From Deltaproteobacteria bacterium (GTDB taxonomy: Bacteria; Desulfobacterota; BSN033; UBA1163), in NCBI GenBank assembly GCA_020059605.1, contig JAGVBT010000012.1:1-64000 (forward strand): a stretch of DNA of 64,000 nucleotides, written 5' to 3'. Below, in pieces: positions 37,147-46,490 of this stretch; the stretch's first letter is position 1, and each line of letters begins with the position of its first letter. Both the position numbers and the translations under genes were made by a program. The notes under the pieces were generated by a model, which did not search any database, was not told the origin of the DNA, and was given only the letters and a program-made list of their open reading frames with translations.

Positions 37147-37897
37147 CTTCGGTCCCCAGATAAACCTTCTTCACTTCTTCATTCTCCTTGATCTTGGCGG
37201 GAGGTCCCTCCGCAATAATGGACCCGTAGTGAAGCACGGAAATGGTGTCGGCAAGTTCCATCACCACTCCCATGTCATGCTCCACCAGGATAATCGTCTG
37301 CCCTGAAAGCATGGTTCTCATCTTCTTGACCAGAGCCATGGACTCCTGGCTGTTGAGCCCCGCGGTGGGTTCGTCCAATAGAAGGAGCTTGGGCTCCGTG
37401 CTTAATGCGATCCCCATCTCGAGGATGCGTTGATCCCCGTAGGACAGTTCGGAGCAAATCAAAGAGGCTTTCTCCTTCAGCCCTGTCAGCTCCAGCATGG
37501 CTTCGGTTTTTTCCTGCACATCTCGCCATCTTCTTGCGGGGAGAAAGGGATTGAAGAATTTCTTTCGCGACTGCGCCGCTGTCCAGACATTCTCATGGAC
37601 GGTCAAGCCCGGAAAGAGGCTGGTAATCTGGAGCGTCCTGGCAATTCCGATGTGAGAGATGCGATGGGGACTCAGATTGGTGATCTCCTGGCCGTTAAAA
37701 AGGATGTTTCCGCCGGATACATGAAGGATGCCGTTAATCAGGTTCAGGAGGGTGGTTTTCCCTGCTCCATTGGGTCCGATCAATGCGTGGAGTTCCCCTT
37801 TTTTCACCGAAAGGTTGACATGATTGACGGCTAATAATCCACCGAAGGATTTATTCACATTTTTAATTTCAAGGATGCCGCTGTTGGTTTCAGGCAC
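37139..37897 (-). CDS. livG: Branched-chain amino acid-type ABC transporter ATPase
   Basis: ALIGPNGAGKTTLLNLING, LSYGDQRILEMGIAL, LLLDEPTAGLN. Confidence 0.93.
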   Translation of the reverse strand: MPETNSGILEIKNVNKSFGGLLAVNHVNLSVKKGELHALIGPNGAGKTTLLNLINGILHVSGGNILFNGQEITNLSPHRISHIGIARTLQITSLFPGLTVHENVWTAAQSRKKFFNPFLPARRWRDVQEKTEAMLELTGLKEKASLICSELSYGDQRILEMGIALSTEPKLLLLDEPTAGLNSQESMALVKKMRTMLSGQTIILVEHDMGVVMELADTISVLHYGSIIAEGPPAKIKENEEVKKVYLGTEDA

Positions 37898-38858
37898 TTG
37901 CTTTCCCTTTCTTCCGTCTGGATTGAATCAGCCCCACAATTCCCTTGGGAGCCAGCAAGACCATGACGACCAGGACAATTCCCACCACCAGATCCGTGGC
38001 CTGAAGAAAATTGACCAGATAATGTTCCAGGGACAGGATGATCCCCGTTCCCACGACAGGGCCGATCAATGTTCCCATGCCTCCCACAATGGTGTAAACG
38101 ACCGCATGCCCTGAAACCGACCAGTGGAGATAACCGGCCCCCGCATATTTGAGCGTGAGGCTGTAAAGACCTCCGGCCAACCCGCTTAACCCCCCGGCAA
38201 TGATAAAGGCGATGAGTTTATACCGCTGGACATGATAACCGATCAGCCGGGCCCGCTCTTCATTTTCTCTGATCGAGACGAATATTTTACCCAACGGGGA
38301 CTGGACGATTCTCCTTAAGATGAGATAACAAAGGGCGACAACAGCCAGGACGAAGTAATAGTTTCCCTTGATATCCATCAGATTGATTTGAAAGAACCCC
38401 AGCCGGAATGGGCGAGGCGAAAAGGTGAGGCCATCCTTCCCGCCCGTTAAGGAGGTCCACGTGTCTCCTATGATATTTGCAATGATGGCAAAAATGATCG
38501 TAATGATCACAAAATGGATACCGGTCAGCTTGACCGAGAAGTATCCTACAAACCATGCAAAGACCATCGGGATCAGGATGCATAAAAGAAGCCCGGGTTC
38601 CGTCCCCAGGCCATATTTCCGCGTCAAGATGGTGATGGTATATCCGCCTATGCCGAAAAAAAGCGCCTGTCCAAAGCTCAAGAGGCCCGTGTAGCCAAAA
38701 ATCAAGTCAAAGGATATGGCGAACAATATCCAGACGAAGAGCTCTGTCAGAAAGGTTTGATAGTAAAGTTCGGTAAAAAAGGGCAAGATGACCAAGCCAA
38801 GGATGACGAGCCCGAAGATCAAGGTAAATCCAAACGGTTTCTCTTTCCAAGAAGACAC
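37890..38858 (-). CDS. livM: Branched-chain amino acid-type ABC permease
   Basis: FGYTGLLSFGQALFFGIGGYT; multi-TM. Confidence 0.92.
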   Translation of the reverse strand: MSSWKEKPFGFTLIFGLVILGLVILPFFTELYYQTFLTELFVWILFAISFDLIFGYTGLLSFGQALFFGIGGYTITILTRKYGLGTEPGLLLCILIPMVFAWFVGYFSVKLTGIHFVIITIIFAIIANIIGDTWTSLTGGKDGLTFSPRPFRLGFFQINLMDIKGNYYFVLAVVALCYLILRRIVQSPLGKIFVSIRENEERARLIGYHVQRYKLIAFIIAGGLSGLAGGLYSLTLKYAGAGYLHWSVSGHAVVYTIVGGMGTLIGPVVGTGIILSLEHYLVNFLQATDLVVGIVLVVMVLLAPKGIVGLIQSRRKKGKASA

Positions 38859-38868
38859 GATTTTACTC

Positions 38869-39720
38869 CTATTCCCCGAAGAGTCCTTGCGGTCGAACCA
38901 GCAACACGATGATCAGGATGGCCAGGGAAAACACCATGGCCATCGAGGGGGATACAAAGATGGATCCCACTCCCTGGATGAGGGAGATCAGAACAGCGGC
39001 GACCACCGAACCTGCCAGATTTCCCATTCCGCCAACGATGACAATGATGAAGGCCATAATGAGAACCTCGCGGCCCATCATAAATTCAACTGAAACGATG
39101 GGGGCGGCCAGCACTCCGGAAAAGGCGGCCAAAGCCGACCCTACGGCAAAGGTCCACATGTAGACCTTGGTGACCGGAATTCCCAAACCCACTGCCATCT
39201 CGCGGTCCTGGACCACGGCTCTCATCCAGAGCCCATACTTTGTCTTTTTTAAGAAGATCCAGAGGCCGCTCATCAGGATAATCGAGATGAAAGCGATCAT
39301 GATCCGCATCGCCGGGTATTGCAACTCGAAGATCGGGAACCGCTGGGTAATCGGCGAATCGATCCGTCTGGGAGCGCCTCCGAAGATCATGAGCACCAGC
39401 TCCTGAATAACCAGCATAATGCCGAAGGTGCAGATGATGGTGATGATCGGTTTATCCTCGATTGTCCGGATTAAGCCCCTCTCAATCATAATGCCAACGA
39501 TGCCGACGAAAAGGGGAGCGATGATCAAGGCGATCCAAAAACTACCTGTGAGTTCGATAAGGTACCATGCCGCCACTGCCCCTAACATGTAGAGGGCCCC
39601 GTGGGCCATATTGATCACGTGAAGAAGGCCGAAGATCAGGTTCAGACCAAGAGCGATCAGGGCCATGATCAATCCCCAGACAATCCCATTCATCAAGGCT
39701 ATAGAGATATTGGAAATCAC
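38869..39720 (-). CDS. livH: Branched-chain amino acid-type ABC permease
   Basis: LGLNLIFGLLHVINMAHGALYMLGA. Confidence 0.92.
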   Translation of the reverse strand: MISNISIALMNGIVWGLIMALIALGLNLIFGLLHVINMAHGALYMLGAVAAWYLIELTGSFWIALIIAPLFVGIVGIMIERGLIRTIEDKPIITIICTFGIMLVIQELVLMIFGGAPRRIDSPITQRFPIFELQYPAMRIMIAFISIILMSGLWIFLKKTKYGLWMRAVVQDREMAVGLGIPVTKVYMWTFAVGSALAAFSGVLAAPIVSVEFMMGREVLIMAFIIVIVGGMGNLAGSVVAAVLISLIQGVGSIFVSPSMAMVFSLAILIIVLLVRPQGLFGE

Positions 39721-39811
39721 TGGTTCTGTCCTTTTATGAATTTAAGCCCCTCCCTCATTCTTCCATTGGAGAGAAAAGAGGGAGGGGTTTCTACACAAGA
39801 ACAGCCTTCTC

Positions 39812-41128
39812 TTAAATCTTCTTTGTTAAATCTGTTTCCGGTGGGTACATCACCTTCTCTTTGGGAACACGCTCAATGACCTTGAGCTTGAGATCGGGTT
39901 CCACCTTCGAGATATAAAAATCACTAAAACCCTGATGATCCTGCTCCCTCATCACCAGGTCACCGATCGGACACCATGGGCCGGCTTTCAGCTTCTGGCT
40001 GCGGATGGCCCGGATCATATCCGCATTATTATTCCTGTTTTTCCAGCCGGTCTGTTCGATGGCCAGTTTGATCTGGTAAGGATAGATCCACATGGAATAC
40101 ATATGAGATCCCGCAATGGTCACCTTCGGATTTCCAATCTCCTTTCCATTCTCATCCACCCCGCAGGCTTTGCGATAGGCCATTTCGTAAGGATGAAGTT
40201 CTTTGGGGACCTGATCCAGGTGCCGGGGATGGTATTCGATATAATAGGCTCCGATCGATTCCTTTCCCACAACCTCCTGGCCGATGCCTTCCGTGCAGCA
40301 AATGACGGTATATCTCTGAAGTCGTTTGTGAAGGCCTATTTCGACGGTCTGCCTCAGGACGCCAAGTGCGGCGGTCCCTAAGAAGGCGGTAAACAGGACT
40401 TCTGTGTCAGGATCCACTTTCTGTAAGTAGGGAATGAAATCAGCCGTGGCCGGCGGAGCGAAGATGTCCTGTGTTTTGCCGCCTGCCGCCTTGATGAGCG
40501 TTCCAAACTCCCGGGCCAGGGAATGCCCCCATGCATAATCGGCATTCAGAAACGTCCATTTTTTCCCCAGATTGTCAAAGGCCCATTTCCAGCCGGCGAG
40601 AGCTTGAGACCTTGCATGAGAATGGTTCCGGATATAGTAGGGGATGGCATCCTTTCCGGTGAACTCATAGGTCATGGCGCCGCCGCTAAATAATGGGACT
40701 TTATACTCCTCGGCAAGAGGAAAACAGGCCTTCTGGACTCCGGAGTGAATCGACCCCATGACCATGTCGACTTTATCCTCCAGGACCATTTTCCGGAACA
40801 TGCTGGCAGCCCATTTCGGGTCACACTTGGTATCATAGTCGAAAAGTTCAATTTTACGTCCCGCGATTCCTCCCTCGGCATTCATCTTGGCAACAGCCGT
40901 CTTCGCGACCTTTCCCATCCAGTATCCGTATTCGGTTGCAAACACGCTATACTCATTGAACATTCCGATTCGAATGGGCGGTTCTGCTCCATAGGTAAAG
41001 GGAACGGTCAGCCATGAGCCAATCCCCAATCCCGCTGCTCCCATGGCGGTGGTTTTAATAAAATCACGGCGTGAGATCTCCTTTTTCAATATTCCTTTCT
41101 CTGTTGATTTCGTTCTTTTTAGTTCCAT
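39812..41128 (-). CDS. ABC transporter substrate-binding protein (Liv type, Tat-like signal)
   Basis: SRRDFIKTTAMGAAGLGIGSWL twin-arginine signal; periplasmic binding fold. Confidence 0.88.
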   Translation of the reverse strand: MELKRTKSTEKGILKKEISRRDFIKTTAMGAAGLGIGSWLTVPFTYGAEPPIRIGMFNEYSVFATEYGYWMGKVAKTAVAKMNAEGGIAGRKIELFDYDTKCDPKWAASMFRKMVLEDKVDMVMGSIHSGVQKACFPLAEEYKVPLFSGGAMTYEFTGKDAIPYYIRNHSHARSQALAGWKWAFDNLGKKWTFLNADYAWGHSLAREFGTLIKAAGGKTQDIFAPPATADFIPYLQKVDPDTEVLFTAFLGTAALGVLRQTVEIGLHKRLQRYTVICCTEGIGQEVVGKESIGAYYIEYHPRHLDQVPKELHPYEMAYRKACGVDENGKEIGNPKVTIAGSHMYSMWIYPYQIKLAIEQTGWKNRNNNADMIRAIRSQKLKAGPWCPIGDLVMREQDHQGFSDFYISKVEPDLKLKVIERVPKEKVMYPPETDLTKKI

Positions 41129-41241
41129 AATCCCCTCCCGATTGGTTAAATGTTATAAGGTTATCATCTCCCACCTCCCAAAAACATTTCCACCCCCTTT
41201 CTCCCGTCGATCATCAGTGTGGTGTTAATGAGCTTTGTCCT

Positions 41242-41306
41242 GTCATTCCCGAGAAAGCGGGAATCCAGATTGAAAACACTGGATTCCGGATCGAGTCCGG
41301 AATGAC
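41242..41306. repeat. Interspersed palindromic repeat GTCATTCC...GGAATGAC
   Basis: GTCATTCCCGAGAAAGCGGGAATCCAG...CTGGATTCCGGATCGAGTCCGGAATGAC. Confidence 0.7.
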
Positions 41307-41326
41307 AACAGTATGATCTCCCTTCT

Positions 41327-42640
41327 TTAAGCGATCGCCTTATCGATCAGCTCCGTGAGGTCAAAGAGTTTCATCTTACTTCCGATTCCCTGAGCCCCCT
41401 GGTTGAGGTTATAATGGCAGAAGGGGCAGATGGAGACCATGTGGTCTGCGCCGGTTTCCATGCCCTCCTGGATTCGGAGGCCTGCATTTCTCTGGGCCCA
41501 ATCGTTATACCCGGTCATGACGCCGCCGCCCCCGCCGCAGCAATAGGAATTGGACCTGATCCTCCTCATTTCCCTCAGATCGATCCCGGGGATGGCCTTC
41601 AGAAGTTCTCTCGGGATATCATAGAGGCAATCTTTTTCATCCAAGTTGACATAGGCGCCTGCCCAGAGCTGGGTCCCTTCTTTGTCGATGATGTACTTTG
41701 TGAGATGGCGACCCGCATGGCACGGATCATGATAGGTCACTTTCCATGGCAACGATTCAGAAAATTTCAACTGTCCCATCTGGAAGAGATCGTGTAAGAA
41801 TTGGGTGATGTGGGTGACCCGAATTCCTTCCATCATCCTTCCATACTCGTCGGCCATGGGGTAATCTTTCATGAAAGCCCTGTAACAGCCGGCGCAGGAT
41901 GTGACAATGGTCTTTACCCCTTTTTCCTCATGTAGCTTTCGGAACATTTCCAGATTCGATTCGGCGATTCTCTGAAAAGCCTCCGCATCCCCCAGTCTCA
42001 TCGCGGTCGATCCGCAACAGACTTCCTGTTCTCCAAGGATGCCAAAATCAAGGCCCAGTTTGTGGAAGATGGATGCTGTCGCCTGGGGAACGGTTCTGAC
42101 CGGAATGTTGTAGCCTCCTGTGCACCCGACATAATATAAAATCGGGGCCGGCTCTTCGAGGATATTCTTGATGGGTTTGCCTTCTTTCTTGAAGGGCCGG
42201 GTCCAGTCCAATCTCACCCGGCGTGGACCCTGATAGGGATTGTCATAGCTGCTCAAGGATTGGGCAATGACTTTTTGCTTGGGCATGGGACCCACGCCGT
42301 CGGTTACGGCCTTGCGTCTCATTGCCTCGATGATCTCCGGAATAAATGGCTTGTGATCGAGTTGGCATTGACTCTGGCATCCGCCGCATATATTGCACCG
42401 ATAAATGGCATCGACCAGCGCATCATTCCATTGCAGCTCTCCGCTCAGGATTCCCCTGGCATAGGCGATTTTGCCTTTGGAGGATAAAAATCCTTCAAAC
42501 CCAAACTCCTCTCCGGCAGGGCAGATCGGAGCGCTGAAAGGAGGAGGGCCATAGTCGTAGGCCTCTTTGCAGGTTCCGCAGGCGGTGCATCTCCAGAGGA
42601 TATCTTCTAATTCTTCCAGACTGGGAATGTTCCATTTCAT
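41327..42640 (-). CDS. (Fe-S)-binding CCG-domain protein (GlcF/HdrD-like)
   Basis: CTACGTCKEAYDYGP, CNICGGCQSQC, CCGSTAMRLGD, YHDPCHAGRH, SYCCGGGGGVMTG. Confidence 0.9.
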   Translation of the reverse strand: MKWNIPSLEELEDILWRCTACGTCKEAYDYGPPPFSAPICPAGEEFGFEGFLSSKGKIAYARGILSGELQWNDALVDAIYRCNICGGCQSQCQLDHKPFIPEIIEAMRRKAVTDGVGPMPKQKVIAQSLSSYDNPYQGPRRVRLDWTRPFKKEGKPIKNILEEPAPILYYVGCTGGYNIPVRTVPQATASIFHKLGLDFGILGEQEVCCGSTAMRLGDAEAFQRIAESNLEMFRKLHEEKGVKTIVTSCAGCYRAFMKDYPMADEYGRMMEGIRVTHITQFLHDLFQMGQLKFSESLPWKVTYHDPCHAGRHLTKYIIDKEGTQLWAGAYVNLDEKDCLYDIPRELLKAIPGIDLREMRRIRSNSYCCGGGGGVMTGYNDWAQRNAGLRIQEGMETGADHMVSICPFCHYNLNQGAQGIGSKMKLFDLTELIDKAIA

Positions 42641-42686
42641 GACAACCTCCTATTTTGTAAATCCGGAGCACAAAATCCAAAATTGT

Positions 42687-42737
42687 GTAACTCAAGGCTT
42701 CAGCCTTGACCAAGTCAACCCTGAAGGGTTGAGTTAC
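42687..42737. repeat. GTAACTCAA...TTGAGTTAC palindromic repeat
   Basis: GTAACTCAAGGCTTCAGCCTTGACCAAGTCAACCCTGAAGGGTTGAGTTAC. Confidence 0.65.
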
Positions 42738-42767
42738 AGCATTTCGTGCTTAAGATTTTATTTTTAA

Positions 42768-44252
42768 TCAGATACCCAGCTTCCCGGGGTTCATAATATC
42801 ATTCGGATCTAAAAATTTCTTCAATCGCTTCATCAGCATGAGGTAACCAGGATGCGCCCGTTTGTTAATCTCCGCGGCGAAGTCAACAGGAGGCTTATAA
42901 GGCATGCCGCCATTGTCCAAATCCACCTTTAAGCACTCAACGATGGCTTGTCTCGCATTCTCGGTTTCTTTCGGGTTCTTTTTATTAAAAGGGGTCATCG
43001 CCCTGAGCATCCCATAATGGACACCCCGGTACATGCTCATCCGGATGGAAGGAGAAAGATTCCGACCAATCATGATCTTCTTCCATTCCTTATAAATGGG
43101 GGCCCACCGGTTTGCAGGAGTGAAGGTGCCCGGCCAGGAGATGCCCGCTCCGCCCATCTTGCAGTAATTCTTCGTGGAGCCCACGATCTGGCTGGGCAAC
43201 TGGGTCCTGGCTTTTAACGCTTCTTCCGGGTAATGGGTGACCTGGATGCTCGTTCCCTTGTTTTTCTCCTCGTTGACGACCTTTTCCCAGATCTCGGTTC
43301 GAGCTTCTTTCTCTTTTTCCGTGAAGGAAAAGGTGGTGGCATAGCTAAACCATTCCGGGGCATCCTCCGGCTTGGGTTTATACGGGTAGGGAATCGGAAC
43401 CTGGGATAACCACCAGGAGACGGCTGTGAGGTCGTCACAGATTTCATAATTGCTCAGGTTGAGCATGTAGGAATACATGTCGTCCACATGGTCGCAGGAA
43501 ACGGTAAAGATCTTTAAAAGGGGAGGGATGTGATGGATGGCGATTCCAAGCTTGGTCACAATACCCGTGGAGCCGAGCCATCCCTTAAACAGCCCGTCCA
43601 TTTGCGGCATTGGCAAACAACTGTGCCAGGCATCCGAATTGATGGCGCAGGACCCCACCCTGACCAGTTCACCGGTCGGAAGAACCACCTCCATGCTTGT
43701 AATCTCCTGGCTGTTCAATCCATACCTTGCATTCATGTGGCCAATTCCATGGCTGATCGCACAGGAGGAGACGGAAGAGGAAGGGGGACCCACAGGCCAA
43801 CCGAACCGGAGATTGTATTTATATAAGGCGTTGGCAAGCTGACCATGGGAGACGCCGGGTTCGATCACGGCATAGAGGGCCTCGGGGTCAAGCTTTACAA
43901 TTTTATTCATTTTCTTTAAATCCAGGATGATCCCGCCACGTTCAGGAATACAGAGTCCCCCGATATTGGTCCCTGATGTATAAGGCACCACTGGAATTTT
44001 TTCCTTATTAGAAAATTTCATCAACTTTTGTATCTCTTCGACGGTGTGGGCCATGACCACATAATCAGGCAGTTTGGGTGTGACAAAAGACATATCGTAA
44101 GAATAGGCGTAAAGAATATGTTCTTCCGCTGTGGCATTTTTTTCCCCGACAATCGTTTTTAATTCCTTCAGGATTCTTTCTTTCTTGTCGGTCCTCAATG
44201 CCTTTACGACCTTTCCCCCTTTACCTTTTTTATCTTCCTTTTTAGCTGTCAA
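42768..44252 (-). CDS. FAD-binding oxidase (GlcD / vanillyl-alcohol oxidase family)
   Basis: VVPYTSGTNIGGLCIPERGGIILDLKKMNKI; C-terminal FLDPNDIMNPGKLGI. Confidence 0.9.
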   Translation of the reverse strand: MTAKKEDKKGKGGKVVKALRTDKKERILKELKTIVGEKNATAEEHILYAYSYDMSFVTPKLPDYVVMAHTVEEIQKLMKFSNKEKIPVVPYTSGTNIGGLCIPERGGIILDLKKMNKIVKLDPEALYAVIEPGVSHGQLANALYKYNLRFGWPVGPPSSSVSSCAISHGIGHMNARYGLNSQEITSMEVVLPTGELVRVGSCAINSDAWHSCLPMPQMDGLFKGWLGSTGIVTKLGIAIHHIPPLLKIFTVSCDHVDDMYSYMLNLSNYEICDDLTAVSWWLSQVPIPYPYKPKPEDAPEWFSYATTFSFTEKEKEARTEIWEKVVNEEKNKGTSIQVTHYPEEALKARTQLPSQIVGSTKNYCKMGGAGISWPGTFTPANRWAPIYKEWKKIMIGRNLSPSIRMSMYRGVHYGMLRAMTPFNKKNPKETENARQAIVECLKVDLDNGGMPYKPPVDFAAEINKRAHPGYLMLMKRLKKFLDPNDIMNPGKLGI

Positions 44253-44380
44253 TGGAGCACCTCCTTTGAGACTCCGATGAGAATCGATGGAATCTCTTCG
44301 TTAATCAAGAATGACATCCTATCAAAATCATGGCCATGATAAATATCCCTGTCCGGGAAGTCAAGGTTTTTCGTTAGGAA

Positions 44381-45460
44381 TTAATTGAGTTTGCCGTATT
44401 TCCTGGCCGCCGCCATCAATGTTTCCATGTTTTCCTTCGGCACCATGGGCCAGATATCGCAGCCGGGCCAGATGGCGTTGACCCCTCTCTCCACGGCTTC
44501 CTTAACCGCCTGATCCACATCACCGGGTTTCCCCTGGGAAAGGACCCCGTAAGCGTCCAATTCTCCGAAGATCAAGGCCTCCGGGCCCAGTTTCTTCCTG
44601 GTTTCGGTCACGTTATTCTTTTTTTCCACACTGAGGGCATCCGCCCCGCAGAGGGCCATCTGGTCAATAATCGCATTCGTATCCCCGCAGATATGAAGCA
44701 CCTTGGGCGATTCAATCCCGTCGAATACCCGCCTCAAGGGAGGTCGTATCAGGGATTCAAACATGCGCGGACTTAATATGTCCGGACCTGCGCCCATCTC
44801 GCGGACGGTAATATAATCGGCCCCGGCCTCCCGATAGATCTTGATCAGTTGGATGAGCACCCCGGCCAACTGGTCAAGCAACTTCCCCACCAAATCTTTC
44901 TTCTTAAAGGCGGCCTTGGCAAGCTGTGAGAGGTCGAGCAGCTGTCCGGCCAAGGTGTAGGGACCCAGAACCCATGAACCGATGGCGATCTGGTCGCCCA
45001 CTTCCTGTTTCAAAATCCGGAGGGCCTCCGTGACCAGAGGGATCCTTCCGGCCCGGGCCAGATCGGAGGGAACTTGCAGATTCAAATCTTCCACCTTTTC
45101 CGCAGGGTGCTGGCTGATCGTAGGATAAAGGATGTCCGTGGCGTGAGTGTAATAATTCACTTTGCTGCCCAGCGCTTCCGCTTCGACTCCCATATCGAAG
45201 GGAACCACCGCGGACTCGAAGCCGAACAGTCGGAAAGTGGAGGCGGCCATATCCGCCATTTTTCGCGCATCGGTGTGAATCTCAGGAAATTTCCAGCCGT
45301 ATTTCTCCAGGCCGTGAACGGTAATGTTCCCATAACCGCTGAAGAGAGGGATATAATCTAAAGGTTCCCTGCGAAAGAGCTTGAGCACTCGCTCCCTTGA
45401 GTTTTGACTTGTTGCCATATTCTTATTCTCCTTTTTCTTGTTTAAATTGCTTGACGACAT
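44381..45460 (-). CDS. UroD-fold methyltransferase (MtaA/MtbA-like)
   Basis: REMGAGPDILSPRMFESLIRPPLRRVFDGI, HICGDTNAIIDQMALCGADALSVE, WPGCDIWPMVPKENMETLM. Confidence 0.9.
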   Translation of the reverse strand: MSSSNLNKKKENKNMATSQNSRERVLKLFRREPLDYIPLFSGYGNITVHGLEKYGWKFPEIHTDARKMADMAASTFRLFGFESAVVPFDMGVEAEALGSKVNYYTHATDILYPTISQHPAEKVEDLNLQVPSDLARAGRIPLVTEALRILKQEVGDQIAIGSWVLGPYTLAGQLLDLSQLAKAAFKKKDLVGKLLDQLAGVLIQLIKIYREAGADYITVREMGAGPDILSPRMFESLIRPPLRRVFDGIESPKVLHICGDTNAIIDQMALCGADALSVEKKNNVTETRKKLGPEALIFGELDAYGVLSQGKPGDVDQAVKEAVERGVNAIWPGCDIWPMVPKENMETLMAAARKYGKLN

Positions 45461-46367
45461 CGGGGAAGAGAAGGTTCAAAGGATGATTCCCCGCGGGCAA
45501 GAAGGAGCTTTCTACATAGGCCAGAGCGGCCGTCATGCTCGCAGCTGAAGCAACGGCCGGGAAGACTCTGTTAATTCCTGTCAATGGCCCGAAAAAGAGA
45601 AAATCGCTCATTAGGGCAGAGATGGCGTGGACCCCTGCATCGATGGCCGGGAACTTATTCCTGTCTTTCTCGCTTGCCGCCTTTCTCCACATATAGGTCC
45701 CATTCGACGGGGCAAATCCCACGGGTAAGCCGAATTCTTTTTTAATCAGATGGTTGGCGAGCAGGGAAAACGTTGTGGTTGGAAGGTTCATCACCGCCGT
45801 GTCAATGAGGATGCTCTCAAAATTGCCCTTTTCCACCAGGGGCAGCAATGACTTAAGCGATTTCACCCTGCCGGTGGGCCTCTTATCCTCCATGTCGAAA
45901 ACCTGAATCACCACATGTTTGATGCCCATCTCCTTCAATTCCGATACCTGGGCAGGAATGTCTTCGTCCCAGGGTGTGATGCTGTTATAGAGGACGCGGT
46001 TCTGGAGGCCCCGCCCTGCGACGTAGCGAGCCGCCTCCAGCCGGATTTTCTGTTGCCAGATGTCAATGGCAAAGGGCATCTCCGTGAAAGCGGTGAAGAA
46101 ATCGATGTAAGTTTTCATCTCCTCCGCCGAGTTGGCCACCATGGCGATCATTGCGGGCACACCGGTTTCCCTGGACGTCTGCTCCAGCTCCCGGATTTTC
46201 TCTTCGGCCACTTCCCGGTTAAATTTTCCCTCTTTCCTGCTCTCCAGAATCAAATCGCCTTTTTGAAACATATTGCCGATGAGCAGGGGAGGGTTCTCTC
46301 CTAACGGACCGCCGACCTTGATGCCACCGATGTCACAAACCCTCTGGTCCAATGGATACCTGAACAT
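45423..46367 (-). CDS. MtrH-like tetrahydropterin S-methyltransferase
   Basis: VCDIGGIKVGGPLGENPPLLIGNMFQKGDLIL; LPVGFAPSNGTYMW. Confidence 0.9.
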   Translation of the reverse strand: MFRYPLDQRVCDIGGIKVGGPLGENPPLLIGNMFQKGDLILESRKEGKFNREVAEEKIRELEQTSRETGVPAMIAMVANSAEEMKTYIDFFTAFTEMPFAIDIWQQKIRLEAARYVAGRGLQNRVLYNSITPWDEDIPAQVSELKEMGIKHVVIQVFDMEDKRPTGRVKSLKSLLPLVEKGNFESILIDTAVMNLPTTTFSLLANHLIKKEFGLPVGFAPSNGTYMWRKAASEKDRNKFPAIDAGVHAISALMSDFLFFGPLTGINRVFPAVASAASMTAALAYVESSFLPAGNHPLNLLFPDVVKQFKQEKGE

Positions 46368-46419
46368 TCTTATGCCCCCTTAAAAAAGATCATTTCAAAT
46401 TTGTCCATTAACCCCACCA

Positions 46420-46488
46420 AACCTCCCCTTATTTTAAGGGGAGGGATATACCCCCTCTTAAATTAAGAGGGGGTAAGGAGGAGTTACC
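46420..46488. repeat. G/C-tract nested palindromes (terminator-like)
   Basis: AACCTCCCCTTATTTTAAGGGGAGG and TACCCCCTCTTAAATTAAGAGGGGGTA. Confidence 0.65.
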
Positions 46489-46490
46489 AT

